Source: Luteithermobacter gelatinilyticus (GTDB lineage Bacteria; Pseudomonadota; Alphaproteobacteria; Sphingomonadales; Emcibacteraceae). Taken from it: a stretch of 64,000 nt of DNA. Positions 56,888 to 64,000 of the stretch are shown one piece after another (the first letter of the stretch is position 1; every line of letters begins with the position of its first letter). The translations under genes were made by a program, and so were the position numbers. Under the pieces are notes generated by a model. That model saw nothing but the letters and a program-made list of their open reading frames with translations. It made no database searches and had not been told where the DNA came from. Where the stretch lies: assembly GCF_005849285.1 (NCBI RefSeq), contig NZ_CP040517.1:316501-380500 (forward strand), in the 5' to 3' direction.

Positions 56888-58276
56888 TCATTCCTTCTCC
56901 AGCGTAAGCGGGCTGCCGCTTCGTCGGGTGAACTCCTGGAGGAGATGTTGGTGGCGACCGAGCCAGTCCAAGGCGGCGGCGGAGCCTTTGAGGTGGAGTT
57001 CGAGGCCAGGCCGGTGGCGGGCGTCCTGCTCCGCTCGCCTCAGCAGGGTGAGGGCCTCCGTTTCCGGCGAGGGCAACACCTGACGGGGAGCCGCCATTTG
57101 CGCCGTCAGCGGCCGATAGGTGGCCTTGCGGGTGAGCTCCATGAGCCCGAAGGCGGAAATGTTGCTGCGCTGGACCTGTTGCGGATCCTTGAGAATCAGG
57201 CTGTCCACAATCTTCAGAAGCGTGGTTACATCTCCCTTGCCGGACATGTTGATGAAATCCACCACCACAAGCCCGCCAATGCCGCGCAGCCGCAACTGGC
57301 GGAAAATTTCCCGCGCGGCCTGTTTGTTGACCTCAAGGATCTGGCGGTCCTTGTCCGTGCTGAAGGCCGCTTCGCCCATATTCACATCAATAACGGTCAG
57401 GGCTTCCGTTTCCTCGATCGTGATCCAGGCTCCGCCCGGCAGCGGTATTTTTTTGTCAAAAAGCTGTTCCAGCTCCTCTTCCACGCCATATTGGCTAAAC
57501 AGCGCTTCGTCGCCCTGGTGCAACCGCAGGCGCCCGGTCAGGTCCGGGGCAAATTCCGCTGTCCAGGCCTGGGCCTTTTTCAGTGCTGCGGGATGGTCAA
57601 AGACCACTTCCTCCAATGTGGGCGAGCCATAATCGCGGAGGATTTGTAATACCGGGTCGGGCCCTTGACTGAGCAGACAGGGGGCATGATGTTTTTCTGC
57701 TGTGACACGACGCCAGTGGTCAAGCAGATTCTGTACCGTCCGGGCGAGCTGTTTTTCGGGTATGTTTTCCGCCTCGGTGCGAAAGGTGATGCCCATGCCG
57801 CCCAGGTCGAGACTGTTGCCGAACGCCTTCAGAGCGGTTCGTCGTTCCGGATCCTTGATGCGGCTGGACACAAAGGCGCCGGCCCTTAGGGGGTGCAGCA
57901 CCACACTTGAGGCACGAACTTCGAGCCGGCCGGTGAGTTTAAGCAGTTTGTCCTCGCGCGCATCCTGGGTGACCTGGACCATGATTTCCTGCCCTTCCTG
58001 AAGCAGGGTCGTCAGGTCCTTCGGTTTCTTGCCTGGGATCTTGGGCAGCAGGTCCAGGGGCAAAAATCCCATAAGACCGCCCCCAACACGGGAATCGAGT
58101 TCCACAAAGGCCGCCTGCATTTCCCGGTTCAGGCGGCGGACTCGGCCCAGATAAATGCCGCCCACATAAGACGGCGCGCTGTCGCGGAACAGTCGGATCT
58201 CCACAGGCTGATCCTGTTCCAGAAGCGCAAAACGGGTTTCGCCGATGGCGCTATTGACCAGAATTCGACGGTTCAT
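56888..58276 (-). CDS. rng: Ribonuclease E/G family protein (RNase G-like)
   Basis: A 462-aa endoribonuclease for rRNA/mRNA processing. The S1 domain (YLGRVRRLNREMQAAFVEL, residues 40-125), the central DNase-I-like region and the catalytic aspartates in LTVIDVN and VVVDFINMSG are present. The usual zinc-link CPxC after the ELTR motif is missing: the sequence reads ELTRKATYRPLTAQ with no Cys. This short form is common in alphaproteobacteria. Its start overlaps the stop of maf (ATGA). It ends 2 bp before the yacG start, so yacG is translated from the same message. Confidence 0.9.
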   Translation of the reverse strand: MNRRILVNSAIGETRFALLEQDQPVEIRLFRDSAPSYVGGIYLGRVRRLNREMQAAFVELDSRVGGGLMGFLPLDLLPKIPGKKPKDLTTLLQEGQEIMVQVTQDAREDKLLKLTGRLEVRASSVVLHPLRAGAFVSSRIKDPERRTALKAFGNSLDLGGMGITFRTEAENIPEKQLARTVQNLLDHWRRVTAEKHHAPCLLSQGPDPVLQILRDYGSPTLEEVVFDHPAALKKAQAWTAEFAPDLTGRLRLHQGDEALFSQYGVEEELEQLFDKKIPLPGGAWITIEETEALTVIDVNMGEAAFSTDKDRQILEVNKQAAREIFRQLRLRGIGGLVVVDFINMSGKGDVTTLLKIVDSLILKDPQQVQRSNISAFGLMELTRKATYRPLTAQMAAPRQVLPSPETEALTLLRRAEQDARHRPGLELHLKGSAAALDWLGRHQHLLQEFTRRSGSPLTLEKE

Positions 58277-58944
58277 GCGGCTCCCTCCTTGCGGGATTGT
58301 GTCAAATTTGCCTTTTGTTCGTCAAAAACCGGATAACCGTTGCCTTCCAGAAGGTTAACGGTTTCAAACAGGGGCAGCCCCACCACGTTGCTGTACGATC
58401 CGTTTAAGGATTTGACAAACCGTGCGGCCAGGCCCTGAATGGCATAGGCTCCGGCCTTATCATGCCATTCCCCTGACTTCAGATACAATTCCAGCTCCTG
58501 CTCGCTGAGGCGTTTGAAGATCACCGCAGTTTCGACGATCCGGCAGCGTTCGCGCCCTTCCGGTGTGATCAGGCACAGGCCGGTATACACTCTGTGGCGT
58601 CTGCCGGACAGGAGAGACAGGAAACGGCGGGCTTCGTCTTCTGTGGAGGCTTTGCCCAGAATCCTTCGGCCGCAGGCGACCACTGTATCAGAGGCCAGGA
58701 TAAACGCTTTTTCCCCATTCAGGAGACCAGCGGCCGCGCGGGCTTTGGCCTGGGCAAGGCGTTCGGCCATATGTCGGGGCGATTCGCCTGGTTCAGGGCT
58801 TTCATCAATATCAGTAGGAATGATGCGGTCCGGTGTCAGAGCGACCTGTTGCAGAAGATCCCGACGACGCGGTGATGCCGAAGCCAAGATAAAAGGCACC
58901 GTATGCTGTTGTGTGCAGGTCATGAAAGAATGGTCGCCGGTCAT
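58273..58944 (-). CDS. Maf-family nucleoside triphosphate pyrophosphatase
   Basis: A 223-aa nucleotide pyrophosphatase that removes non-canonical or modified NTPs. Family motifs: ILASASPRRRDLL near the N-terminus, AKARAAA, ASDTVVACGRRILGK with catalytic Asp, and YAIQGLAARFVKSLNGSYSNVVGLPL. The start at 58944 may be one of two; an ATG at 58923 (MTCTQQHTVPF) lies closer to the conserved core. It lies between infA and rng in the conserved alphaproteobacterial order. Confidence 0.93.
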   Translation of the reverse strand: MTGDHSFMTCTQQHTVPFILASASPRRRDLLQQVALTPDRIIPTDIDESPEPGESPRHMAERLAQAKARAAAGLLNGEKAFILASDTVVACGRRILGKASTEDEARRFLSLLSGRRHRVYTGLCLITPEGRERCRIVETAVIFKRLSEQELELYLKSGEWHDKAGAYAIQGLAARFVKSLNGSYSNVVGLPLFETVNLLEGNGYPVFDEQKANLTQSRKEGAA

Positions 58945-58988
58945 CTCGAACCCAAAAAGTACGTCATGCCGGGATCGGGACCGTGGCG

Positions 58989-59207
58989 TTATTTAAAACG
59001 ATACGTGATGCGGCCTTTGGTCAGGTCATAGGGGGTCATTTCGACCAGGACCTCATCACCAGCCAGAACGCGAATCCGGTTCTTGCGCATTTTCCCGGCG
59101 GTGTGCGCCAGAACTTCATGATCGTTTTCGAGTTTTACCCGGAACATGGCATTGGGCAGCAGTTCCGTGACGGTTCCTCTTAACTCGAGCAGGTCTTCTT
59201 TCGCCAT
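58989..59207 (-). CDS. infA: Translation initiation factor IF-1
   Basis: A 72-aa OB-fold protein that occupies the ribosomal A site during initiation. The whole sequence is diagnostic ([45 protein letters not shown]). It lies upstream of maf on the same strand with a 44-bp gap. Upstream (59208-59370) is AT-rich and may hold its promoter. Confidence 0.97.
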   Translation of the reverse strand: MAKEDLLELRGTVTELLPNAMFRVKLENDHEVLAHTAGKMRKNRIRVLAGDEVLVEMTPYDLTKGRITYRFK

Positions 59208-59370
59208 CAGGGCTCCTAACGTTAGATTTTACAATGAGTCAGACATGCAGTCCTGTTCATGTCCGATTACATCGTACACAGTGCAAAAAATATTCATCAT
59301 GTGGAAAAAAGCAACTGTTTTATTGAGATTTGGGGACAAAACCCCTCAAAAAAGACGGTTTGGTGTTCGC

Positions 59371-59417
59371 TAGAGTGAATTGTGATGAGGTTGCCCCATT
59401 CTGTCGGTCAGGGCTGG
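59371..59417. repeat. Solo right end of the 283-bp element
   Basis: TAGAGTGAATTGTGATGAGG followed by TTGCCCCATTCTGTCGGTCAG matches the complement of the right end at 56195-56241 almost base for base. The rest of the element is absent. It lies between infA and the phosphatase gene. Confidence 0.85.
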
Positions 59418-59452
59418 TAAGGAATGGCGGCGGATAAAGACCGCAAAGGCGC

Positions 59453-59977
59453 TTATAATCCGGGTGAAGGGGCGGCTTCGAAACGGGTCAGAATTTTGTC
59501 TTTCAACCGATCCCGCAAGTCACGATAGGCGGTCAGAATGGTCTCCCGGCTGCCACTTACAAGAGAAGGGTCCAATGTCGGCCAGTATTCCACCTCACAG
59601 GCCATGGTCCGGGTCCAGTCCAGGGCTTTGTGGTGAGACTCGGGGCTTAGGGTGACAATCAGATCGAAACTGCTGTCTTCCAGATCCTCAAGGGTTTTGG
59701 GCGTATGCTCCTCGATGCTGAGGCCGATTTCCTCCATCACCGCCGCCGCAAAGGGATTTGCGGTTTCGCTTTCCGGCCGGATGCCGGCACTTTCCACGAA
59801 ATACCGATGGCCGAAATAATGCCGGGTCAGCGCCGCAGCCATGGGCGAGCGGATGGCGTTAAAATTACACATAAACAGGATGCTGCCGATTTCGTCCGGC
59901 CTGAGGGCGGGGGTGAGGGCGGGGTTGTCCTGCAGAAAGGGCATGTCCGGCGGAACCTGTTTGGGCGGCGTGACCAT
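59453..59977 (-). CDS. Low-molecular-weight protein-tyrosine-phosphatase-like protein
   Basis: A 174-aa LMW-PTP/arsenate-reductase fold protein. The CX5R phosphate loop is CNFNAIRSP (the Cys and Arg present) near residue 37, with ESAGIRPE following as in the family, and the general acid in the YWPTLDPS stretch. The N-terminal 25 residues are a variable, Pro-rich leader. The phosphatase versus arsenate-reductase role is undecided; an extra pair of Cys typical of thioredoxin-coupled ArsC is not present. It follows the UPF0262 gene with 7 bp between, and precedes infA. Confidence 0.88.
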   Translation of the reverse strand: MVTPPKQVPPDMPFLQDNPALTPALRPDEIGSILFMCNFNAIRSPMAAALTRHYFGHRYFVESAGIRPESETANPFAAAVMEEIGLSIEEHTPKTLEDLEDSSFDLIVTLSPESHHKALDWTRTMACEVEYWPTLDPSLVSGSRETILTAYRDLRDRLKDKILTRFEAAPSPGL

Positions 59978-59984
59978 TTTTGCG

Positions 59985-60491
59985 TTACCGGATTTGCAAC
60001 ACGCAGATCAGGGTAAACAGGCGTCGCGCGGTATCAAAATCCACTTCGACCTTGTCCGCCAGGCGTTCCATCAACAGTTCGGACCCCTGATTATGGATGC
60101 CCCGCCGGCCCATGTCGATGGCTTCAATTTGGCGGGGGCTGGCGCTTTTGATGGCGTTGTAGTAGCTGTCGCAGATCAGAAAATATTCCTTGATAATACG
60201 TTTAAAGGCGGTCAGCGGTACAGTGAAACTGTGCAGCGGTTTGTCCTCGGTATCGTTAATGTCCAGCGCCAGACGGTTGTCTTCCATGCGCAGCACCACA
60301 TGATATGGGCCTTCATAGCCGCCCACCAGGTCGGAACGGGGAATGAAAAGATTGTCTTCCAGCAGATCAAAAATGGCCACACGCCGTTCATGTTCAACAT
60401 CCGCATTACGCCGGATGATGGATTTTTCGTCCAGCGTAATATGGGCGATTCTGTGAGTGTCTACGGCCTGTTCACGATTTTGTTCGCTCAT
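59985..60491 (-). CDS. UPF0262 family protein
   Basis: A 168-aa conserved alphaproteobacterial protein of unknown function. Recognised pieces: RIAHITLDEKSIIRRNADVEHER, GPYHVVLRMEDNRLALDI, and KRIIKEYFLICDSYYNAIK. No signal or membrane segment. It sits 83 bp after hisD and is spaced to be co-transcribed with the LMW-PTP gene (7-bp gap), the typical order in this class. Confidence 0.93.
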   Translation of the reverse strand: MSEQNREQAVDTHRIAHITLDEKSIIRRNADVEHERRVAIFDLLEDNLFIPRSDLVGGYEGPYHVVLRMEDNRLALDINDTEDKPLHSFTVPLTAFKRIIKEYFLICDSYYNAIKSASPRQIEAIDMGRRGIHNQGSELLMERLADKVEVDFDTARRLFTLICVLQIR

Positions 60492-60574
60492 TTTTTATCC
60501 TGAAAGTCACTCACCTCTGAATTAATTGTGTGGATTTATCGATGGCCCTGAACGCGTTCGGGGCGGTGCGTCAT

Positions 60575-61882
60575 TCATTCCTCTTGCGTACCCTTCAGCC
60601 GGATGCCGATGGATCTTTCGTGAGCCTCAAGGCCTTCTTCCCGCGCCAGGGTCATGGCGGCCGGACCGATCCGGGCCAAGCTCCCGGCACTGCATTCTAT
60701 CATGGTATTTCTTTTCATGAAGTTAAGGGCGCTCAGACCGGACGCAAAACGCGCCGTCCGGTCGGTGGGCAGTACATGGTTGGGGCCTGCCACATAATCA
60801 CCAATGGCTTCCGGTGTGTACCGGCCCAGGAAAATAGAGCCTGCATGAGAGATCTTCTCTGCCATATCCCGTGCGCTGTCCACCGCCAGTTCAAGATGTT
60901 CCGGGGCCAGACGGTCAACAAGCGTCGGCGCCTCTTTCATCAGATCCCGGACCAGCAGGACAACCCCGTGATTGTCCCAACTTTTGCGGGCAATATTGGC
61001 GCGGGGCAGGGTGGCCAGATGGTCTTCCACCGCCATACAGGTGGCTTCTGCAAAGGCTTCGTCGTCGGTGATGAGAATGCTCTGGGCCACTTCATCATGT
61101 TCGGCCTGACTGAGCAGGTCCATGGCAATCCAGCGGGGATCGTTGCGGTTGTCGGCAACCACAAGGATTTCGGACGGGCCGGCAATCATGTCGATGCCCA
61201 CCTGACCGAACACTTCCCGTTTGGCGGCTGCCACATAGGCATTGCCGGGTCCGGTGATCACGTCCACTGGCGGAATGGTTTCGGTGCCAAAAGCCAGCGC
61301 CCCGATGGCCTGGGCGCCGCCGATCCGGTAGATTTCAGTAATCCCGGCCAGTTCCGCCGCCACCAGAACCAGCGGGTTGAGATAACCGTCAGGGGCCGGC
61401 ACCGCCATGACGAGCCTTTCAACTCCCGCGGCTCTGGCAGGGATGGCGTTCATCAACACGGAAGAAGGGTAGACCGCTTTCCCGCCCGGAACATAGATTC
61501 CGGCGGCTTGAACGGGCCGCCAGCGGGTGCCCAATGTGACTCCCGCCTCGTCCGTGTAGCTGTCATTCTTTGGCAAGTGACGTTTATGAAAGGTTTCGAT
61601 ACGTTGGGCGGCCAGTTTCAGAGCCTCATAGGTTTCCGCAGTTACCCCCTTCCGGGCGACCTTGATTTCCGCCGCGCTGATCCGCATGCTCTCCGGCGTC
61701 AGGCGGAGCCGGTCAAAGCGCGCTGTATAGTCGATCACGGCGGCATCACCGCGGCTGCGGACGTCCTTCAGAATAGTTCGTACGGTATCGGCAACATCTT
61801 CTTCCACAGACCGCCGGGCGCTGAGCAGCGCGGCGAAGTCCTGTTCGAAACCGACGCGGTATGTTTTAAGCTTTTTGACCAT
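60575..61882 (-). CDS. hisD: Histidinol dehydrogenase
   Basis: Zinc enzyme that makes histidine from histidinol in two NAD-dependent oxidations; the last step of the pathway. The 435 aa have [34 protein letters not shown], the catalytic region [11 protein letters not shown] with the SQAEHDE and a later GPNHVLPT (Glu/His catalysts). The length is normal. Its ATG overlaps the hisG stop by 17 bp, so they are translationally linked. Confidence 0.96.
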   Translation of the reverse strand: MVKKLKTYRVGFEQDFAALLSARRSVEEDVADTVRTILKDVRSRGDAAVIDYTARFDRLRLTPESMRISAAEIKVARKGVTAETYEALKLAAQRIETFHKRHLPKNDSYTDEAGVTLGTRWRPVQAAGIYVPGGKAVYPSSVLMNAIPARAAGVERLVMAVPAPDGYLNPLVLVAAELAGITEIYRIGGAQAIGALAFGTETIPPVDVITGPGNAYVAAAKREVFGQVGIDMIAGPSEILVVADNRNDPRWIAMDLLSQAEHDEVAQSILITDDEAFAEATCMAVEDHLATLPRANIARKSWDNHGVVLLVRDLMKEAPTLVDRLAPEHLELAVDSARDMAEKISHAGSIFLGRYTPEAIGDYVAGPNHVLPTDRTARFASGLSALNFMKRNTMIECSAGSLARIGPAAMTLAREEGLEAHERSIGIRLKGTQEE

Positions 61883-62534
61883 TGAGGCTCTCGCTGACTT
61901 TTTTCAGGATTTCGCTGATCTCGTCATTGCGGGTTTTGAAGGCCGTGCGGTTGACGATAAATCGGCTGGTAATGTCCATGATTTTTTCCACTTCCACCAG
62001 CCCGTTGGCCTTGAGAGTGGCGCCGGTGCTGACCAGGTCCACAATACGCCGGCACAGGCCGAGACTCGGGGCCAGTTCCATGGCGCCGTTAAGTTTAATG
62101 CATTCCGCCTGCACCCCGCGGCGGGCAAAATGTTTGCGGGTCAGGTTGGGATATTTGGTGGCGACGCGAATATGGCTCCAGCGGCTGGGATCGTCGGTTT
62201 TGCTGAGTGCGCTCAATTCCGCCACCGACAAGCGGCAATGGCCGATGTTCAGGTCCAGAGGGGCGTAGATTTCCGGATAGTCAAATTCCAGCAGCACGTC
62301 ATTGCCGGCCACCCCGATCTGGGCGGCGCCGAAGGCCACAAAGGTGGCCACATCAAAACTGCGAACCCGGATAATTTTCAGATGCGGATGATTGGTCGCA
62401 AAAGTCAGCTTTCTGGACTTGGGGTCGTCGAAATCGGGTTCGGGGATAATGCCCGCTCCATGGATAATGGGCATTACCTCTTTGAGAATACGGCCCTTGG
62501 GCAGGGCGAGGATCATCTGTTCCGGACTGGACAC
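61866..62534 (-). CDS. hisG: ATP phosphoribosyltransferase, short form
   Basis: First enzyme of histidine synthesis, which condenses ATP with PRPP. The 222 aa lack the C-terminal regulatory domain of the long form, so it is the short HisG type. Visible: [15 protein letters not shown], the nucleotide-binding [15 protein letters not shown] and a phosphate loop near [16 protein letters not shown]. Short-form HisG needs the regulatory partner HisZ, which is not in this window. It overlaps hisD by 17 bp and follows DUF2948 after 157 bp. Confidence 0.95.
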   Translation of the reverse strand: MSSPEQMILALPKGRILKEVMPIIHGAGIIPEPDFDDPKSRKLTFATNHPHLKIIRVRSFDVATFVAFGAAQIGVAGNDVLLEFDYPEIYAPLDLNIGHCRLSVAELSALSKTDDPSRWSHIRVATKYPNLTRKHFARRGVQAECIKLNGAMELAPSLGLCRRIVDLVSTGATLKANGLVEVEKIMDITSRFIVNRTAFKTRNDEISEILKKVSESLNGQKA

Positions 62535-62691
62535 CGGTGTTTCTCCTGAAAAAACGCTTTTTTTTGTATTGTGTTCAGAGTCTGCCCACTATTACGCAAT
62601 TGCGGGACAATTTGCCAGAAAAGATTCCACCTTACCCCGAAGGAGCTCTTTTCTGCTCTTACAGGCATACAGGGCGGTCCGGTAGGCCGGC

Positions 62692-63168
62692 TCAGTCCCT
62701 GAGCTCTTCGAGAATTTTGTGTTTGGGGTGACATTTGGCCGGCCAAGGGTCGCCAATGTCCTGCATCCGAGCATTGATCAGTTCCGCTTCAAGACGGATC
62801 ACTTCATCGCCGGCAAAAATCAGGTCGATAAAACAGTTACCCTGATCGCCTGCTGTAGCCTCGATAGCCAAAAGCTCCAGGACATGGGATTTCAGTTTTT
62901 GCGGCATGTTCTGGGTCGAAACTCTCAGCACATCCTCAAAATGCAACGCCGTGCGGATGCGGGCGCAGGCCTCATCATCCTTGCGGATCGGCTGGCCGGT
63001 TTTCTCGCAGGTATTTTCCCAGATATAGCGATTCAGCATGATAACAAAACGCCGCGCCTGGGGCTGATAGGCGATATCCTCAATGACCGTGACAGCATCC
63101 TGCAGATAGGCAGAAAGGATCAACAGGTCTTCTTTGTCTTCGGCTTTGAGTTTGAGCGGTTTGAACAT
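62692..63168 (-). CDS. DUF2948 family protein
   Basis: A 158-aa conserved alphaproteobacterial protein of unknown function. The segments LKLKAEDKEDLLILSAYLQDA, RRFVIMLNRYIWE, and a DPWPAKCHPKH end are typical. The start ATG at 63168 has AGGGGA 6 bp upstream; an earlier ATG at 63186 is less likely. It is between murA and hisG, the usual order. No signal peptide. Confidence 0.9.
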   Translation of the reverse strand: MFKPLKLKAEDKEDLLILSAYLQDAVTVIEDIAYQPQARRFVIMLNRYIWENTCEKTGQPIRKDDEACARIRTALHFEDVLRVSTQNMPQKLKSHVLELLAIEATAGDQGNCFIDLIFAGDEVIRLEAELINARMQDIGDPWPAKCHPKHKILEELRD

Positions 63169-63201
63169 GGCGATCCCCTGTACCATCCATTTTGTTTGTT
63201 C

Positions 63202-63239
63202 TAGAGTGAATTGTGAATAGGTTGGCTCAATTCACTCTA
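63202..63239. repeat. 38-bp palindromic element, copy 4
   Basis: TAGAGTGAATTG and CAATTCACTCTA are perfect inverted ends around TGAATAGGTTGGCT. CTAG borders the left and CTAA the right. It lies between murA and DUF2948. Confidence 0.92.
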
Positions 63240-63327
63240 AGTATAGCTGACCTGCGTCGTTGCGTCAGCCTTTTGCCACAATTTTTCCGCTGCGGGTGCG
63301 GTGGTTTTACGATCTGTGTCGGTGCGT

Positions 63328-64000
63328 TCAGGCCGGTTCCGTTTCCCGGCGGATCTGTGCCCCGCAGGCGCCAAGCTTGAGTTCCAGTCCCTCATACCCC
63401 CGGTCAAGATGATAGATACGGTTAATGGTCGTTTCCCCCTCAGCGGCAAGGCCCGCCAACACCAGCGACATGGAGGCCCTAAGGTCGGTGGCCATCACCG
63501 GTGCGCCCAACAGCTTTTTCACGCCGCGTACTGTGGCGGTGCTGCCGTGAATGGTGATGTCGGCGCCCATCCGACTGAGTTCCGGCACGTGCATGAAACG
63601 GTTTTCAAAAATGGTTTCGGTGATGACCGAGGCTCCTTCGCACAGCGTCATCATCGCCATGATCTGGGCCTGCATGTCGGTGGGAAAACCGGGATAGGGC
63701 TGGGTCACCACATTGATGCCGTGAATGCGGCCGTGGGCCAGGCGGCAAACCACGCCATTGCCGGTTTCCCGAAAGCCGATCCCGGCATCTTTCAGCACAT
63801 CCAGGCTGCCGGTCATTACGATCCGGAGATTGTGGCCCACAAGTTCGATTTCTCCTCGGGTCATGGCGGCGGCCACGGCATAGCTGGCGGCTTCGATCCG
63901 GTCAGGCATTACCGCATGTTCTGCCCCATGCAGGCGCTCCACGCCTTCGACAATGATCATTTCTGTGCCAATGCCGGAAATCCGCGCCCCCATTTTATTG
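63328..64000 (-). CDS. murA: UDP-N-acetylglucosamine 1-carboxyvinyltransferase, C-terminal part (partial)
   Basis: The frame is open through the window's end, so the N-terminus lies beyond 64000. The visible 220-odd residues are the second half of MurA, which transfers enolpyruvate to UDP-GlcNAc in peptidoglycan synthesis. Recognised: [14 protein letters not shown]-like (seen as [14 protein letters not shown]) with the conserved Asp, [17 protein letters not shown], and the C-terminal [17 protein letters not shown]...[10 protein letters not shown]. The catalytic Cys loop is not in the window. Standard sequence. Confidence 0.95.
   Translation of the reverse strand, partial: NKMGARISGIGTEMIIVEGVERLHGAEHAVMPDRIEAASYAVAAAMTRGEIELVGHNLRIVMTGSLDVLKDAGIGFRETGNGVVCRLAHGRIHGINVVTQPYPGFPTDMQAQIMAMMTLCEGASVITETIFENRFMHVPELSRMGADITIHGSTATVRGVKKLLGAPVMATDLRASMSLVLAGLAAEGETTINRIYHLDRGYEGLELKLGACGAQIRRETEPA

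Noticed and set aside
56888-58276. A truncated RNase E because the zinc-link is missing
   Set aside because: The frame is complete, the catalytic residues are present and the short form is common in this class.
60530-61885. A 451-codon plus-strand frame opposite hisD
   Set aside because: It is the antisense of hisD, a clear gene, in GC-rich DNA; no ribosome site or homology pattern supports it.

Overview
The window reads as chromosomal DNA of an alphaproteobacterium with moderately high GC. The evidence is established knowledge of gene order: ubiE-ubiB-coaBC-dut, rpsT-dnaA-dnaN-recF-gyrB, ybbN-LON-Trm112-ubiH, glnK-amtB-aminotransferase-ftsK-lolA-xthA, and murA-DUF2948-hisG-hisD-UPF0262-LMW-PTP-infA-maf-rng-yacG are all alphaproteobacterial arrangements. 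Protein style (UPF0262, DUF2948, PAS_5, a CarD regulator, a 7Fe ferredoxin) agrees. A marine Kordiimonadales/Emcibacter-like lineage is my guess and is not proven by the sequence. I see no intact transposase, prophage, integron or CRISPR array.

Layout. 1-3981: end of a 2-hydroxyacid dehydrogenase, a hypothetical gene, then (minus strand) a sulfur/cysteine group: Rrf2 regulator, cysteine synthase, ThiS-like protein and MoeB/ThiF E1-like enzyme. 4012-8303: dut, coaBC, ubiB, ubiE. 8409-11350: mutM, a periplasmic protein, enoyl-CoA hydratase, rpsT. 12015-19618: rhodanese, dnaA, dnaN, recF, gyrB. 19763-25608: an RND efflux operon. 25878-30534: a degenerate phosphatase, CarD, ferredoxin, TerB-like protein, cold-shock protein, an atypical SDR. 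30604-36693: TonB receptor, GntP permease and 3-hydroxybutyrate oligomer hydrolase, followed by an SSS-type hybrid kinase and a LuxR-type response regulator (37044-41340). 41514-46803: lipoprotein, tRNA-Gly, YbaK, YbbN, LON-domain protein, Trm112-like protein, UbiH-type hydroxylase. 47079-55961: ammonium sensing and uptake, aminotransferase, ftsK, lolA, xthA, PAS_5 protein. 56376-64000: tRNA-Phe, the yacG-to-hisG block, and murA running off the end.

The most unusual content is not a gene. A family of palindromic intergenic elements with ends reading TAGAGTGAATTG is scattered through the window: four intact copies of 38 bp, one 283-bp copy, and several solo or degraded ends. The 38-bp form looks like an internal deletion of the 283-bp form between two CAATTC repeats. 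In three genes the element's first TAG is the gene's stop codon. A second pattern is many short tandem duplications (period about 10-20 bp, 2-4 copies) in gaps, in two signal peptides and across three stop codons.

Functionally the window holds the replication-initiation cluster, ubiquinone, histidine and CoA biosynthesis, nitrogen sensing, cell-division DNA translocation, and what appears to be a locus for using external 3-hydroxybutyrate oligomers beside a possible acetate-switch (CrbS/CrbR-like) regulator.
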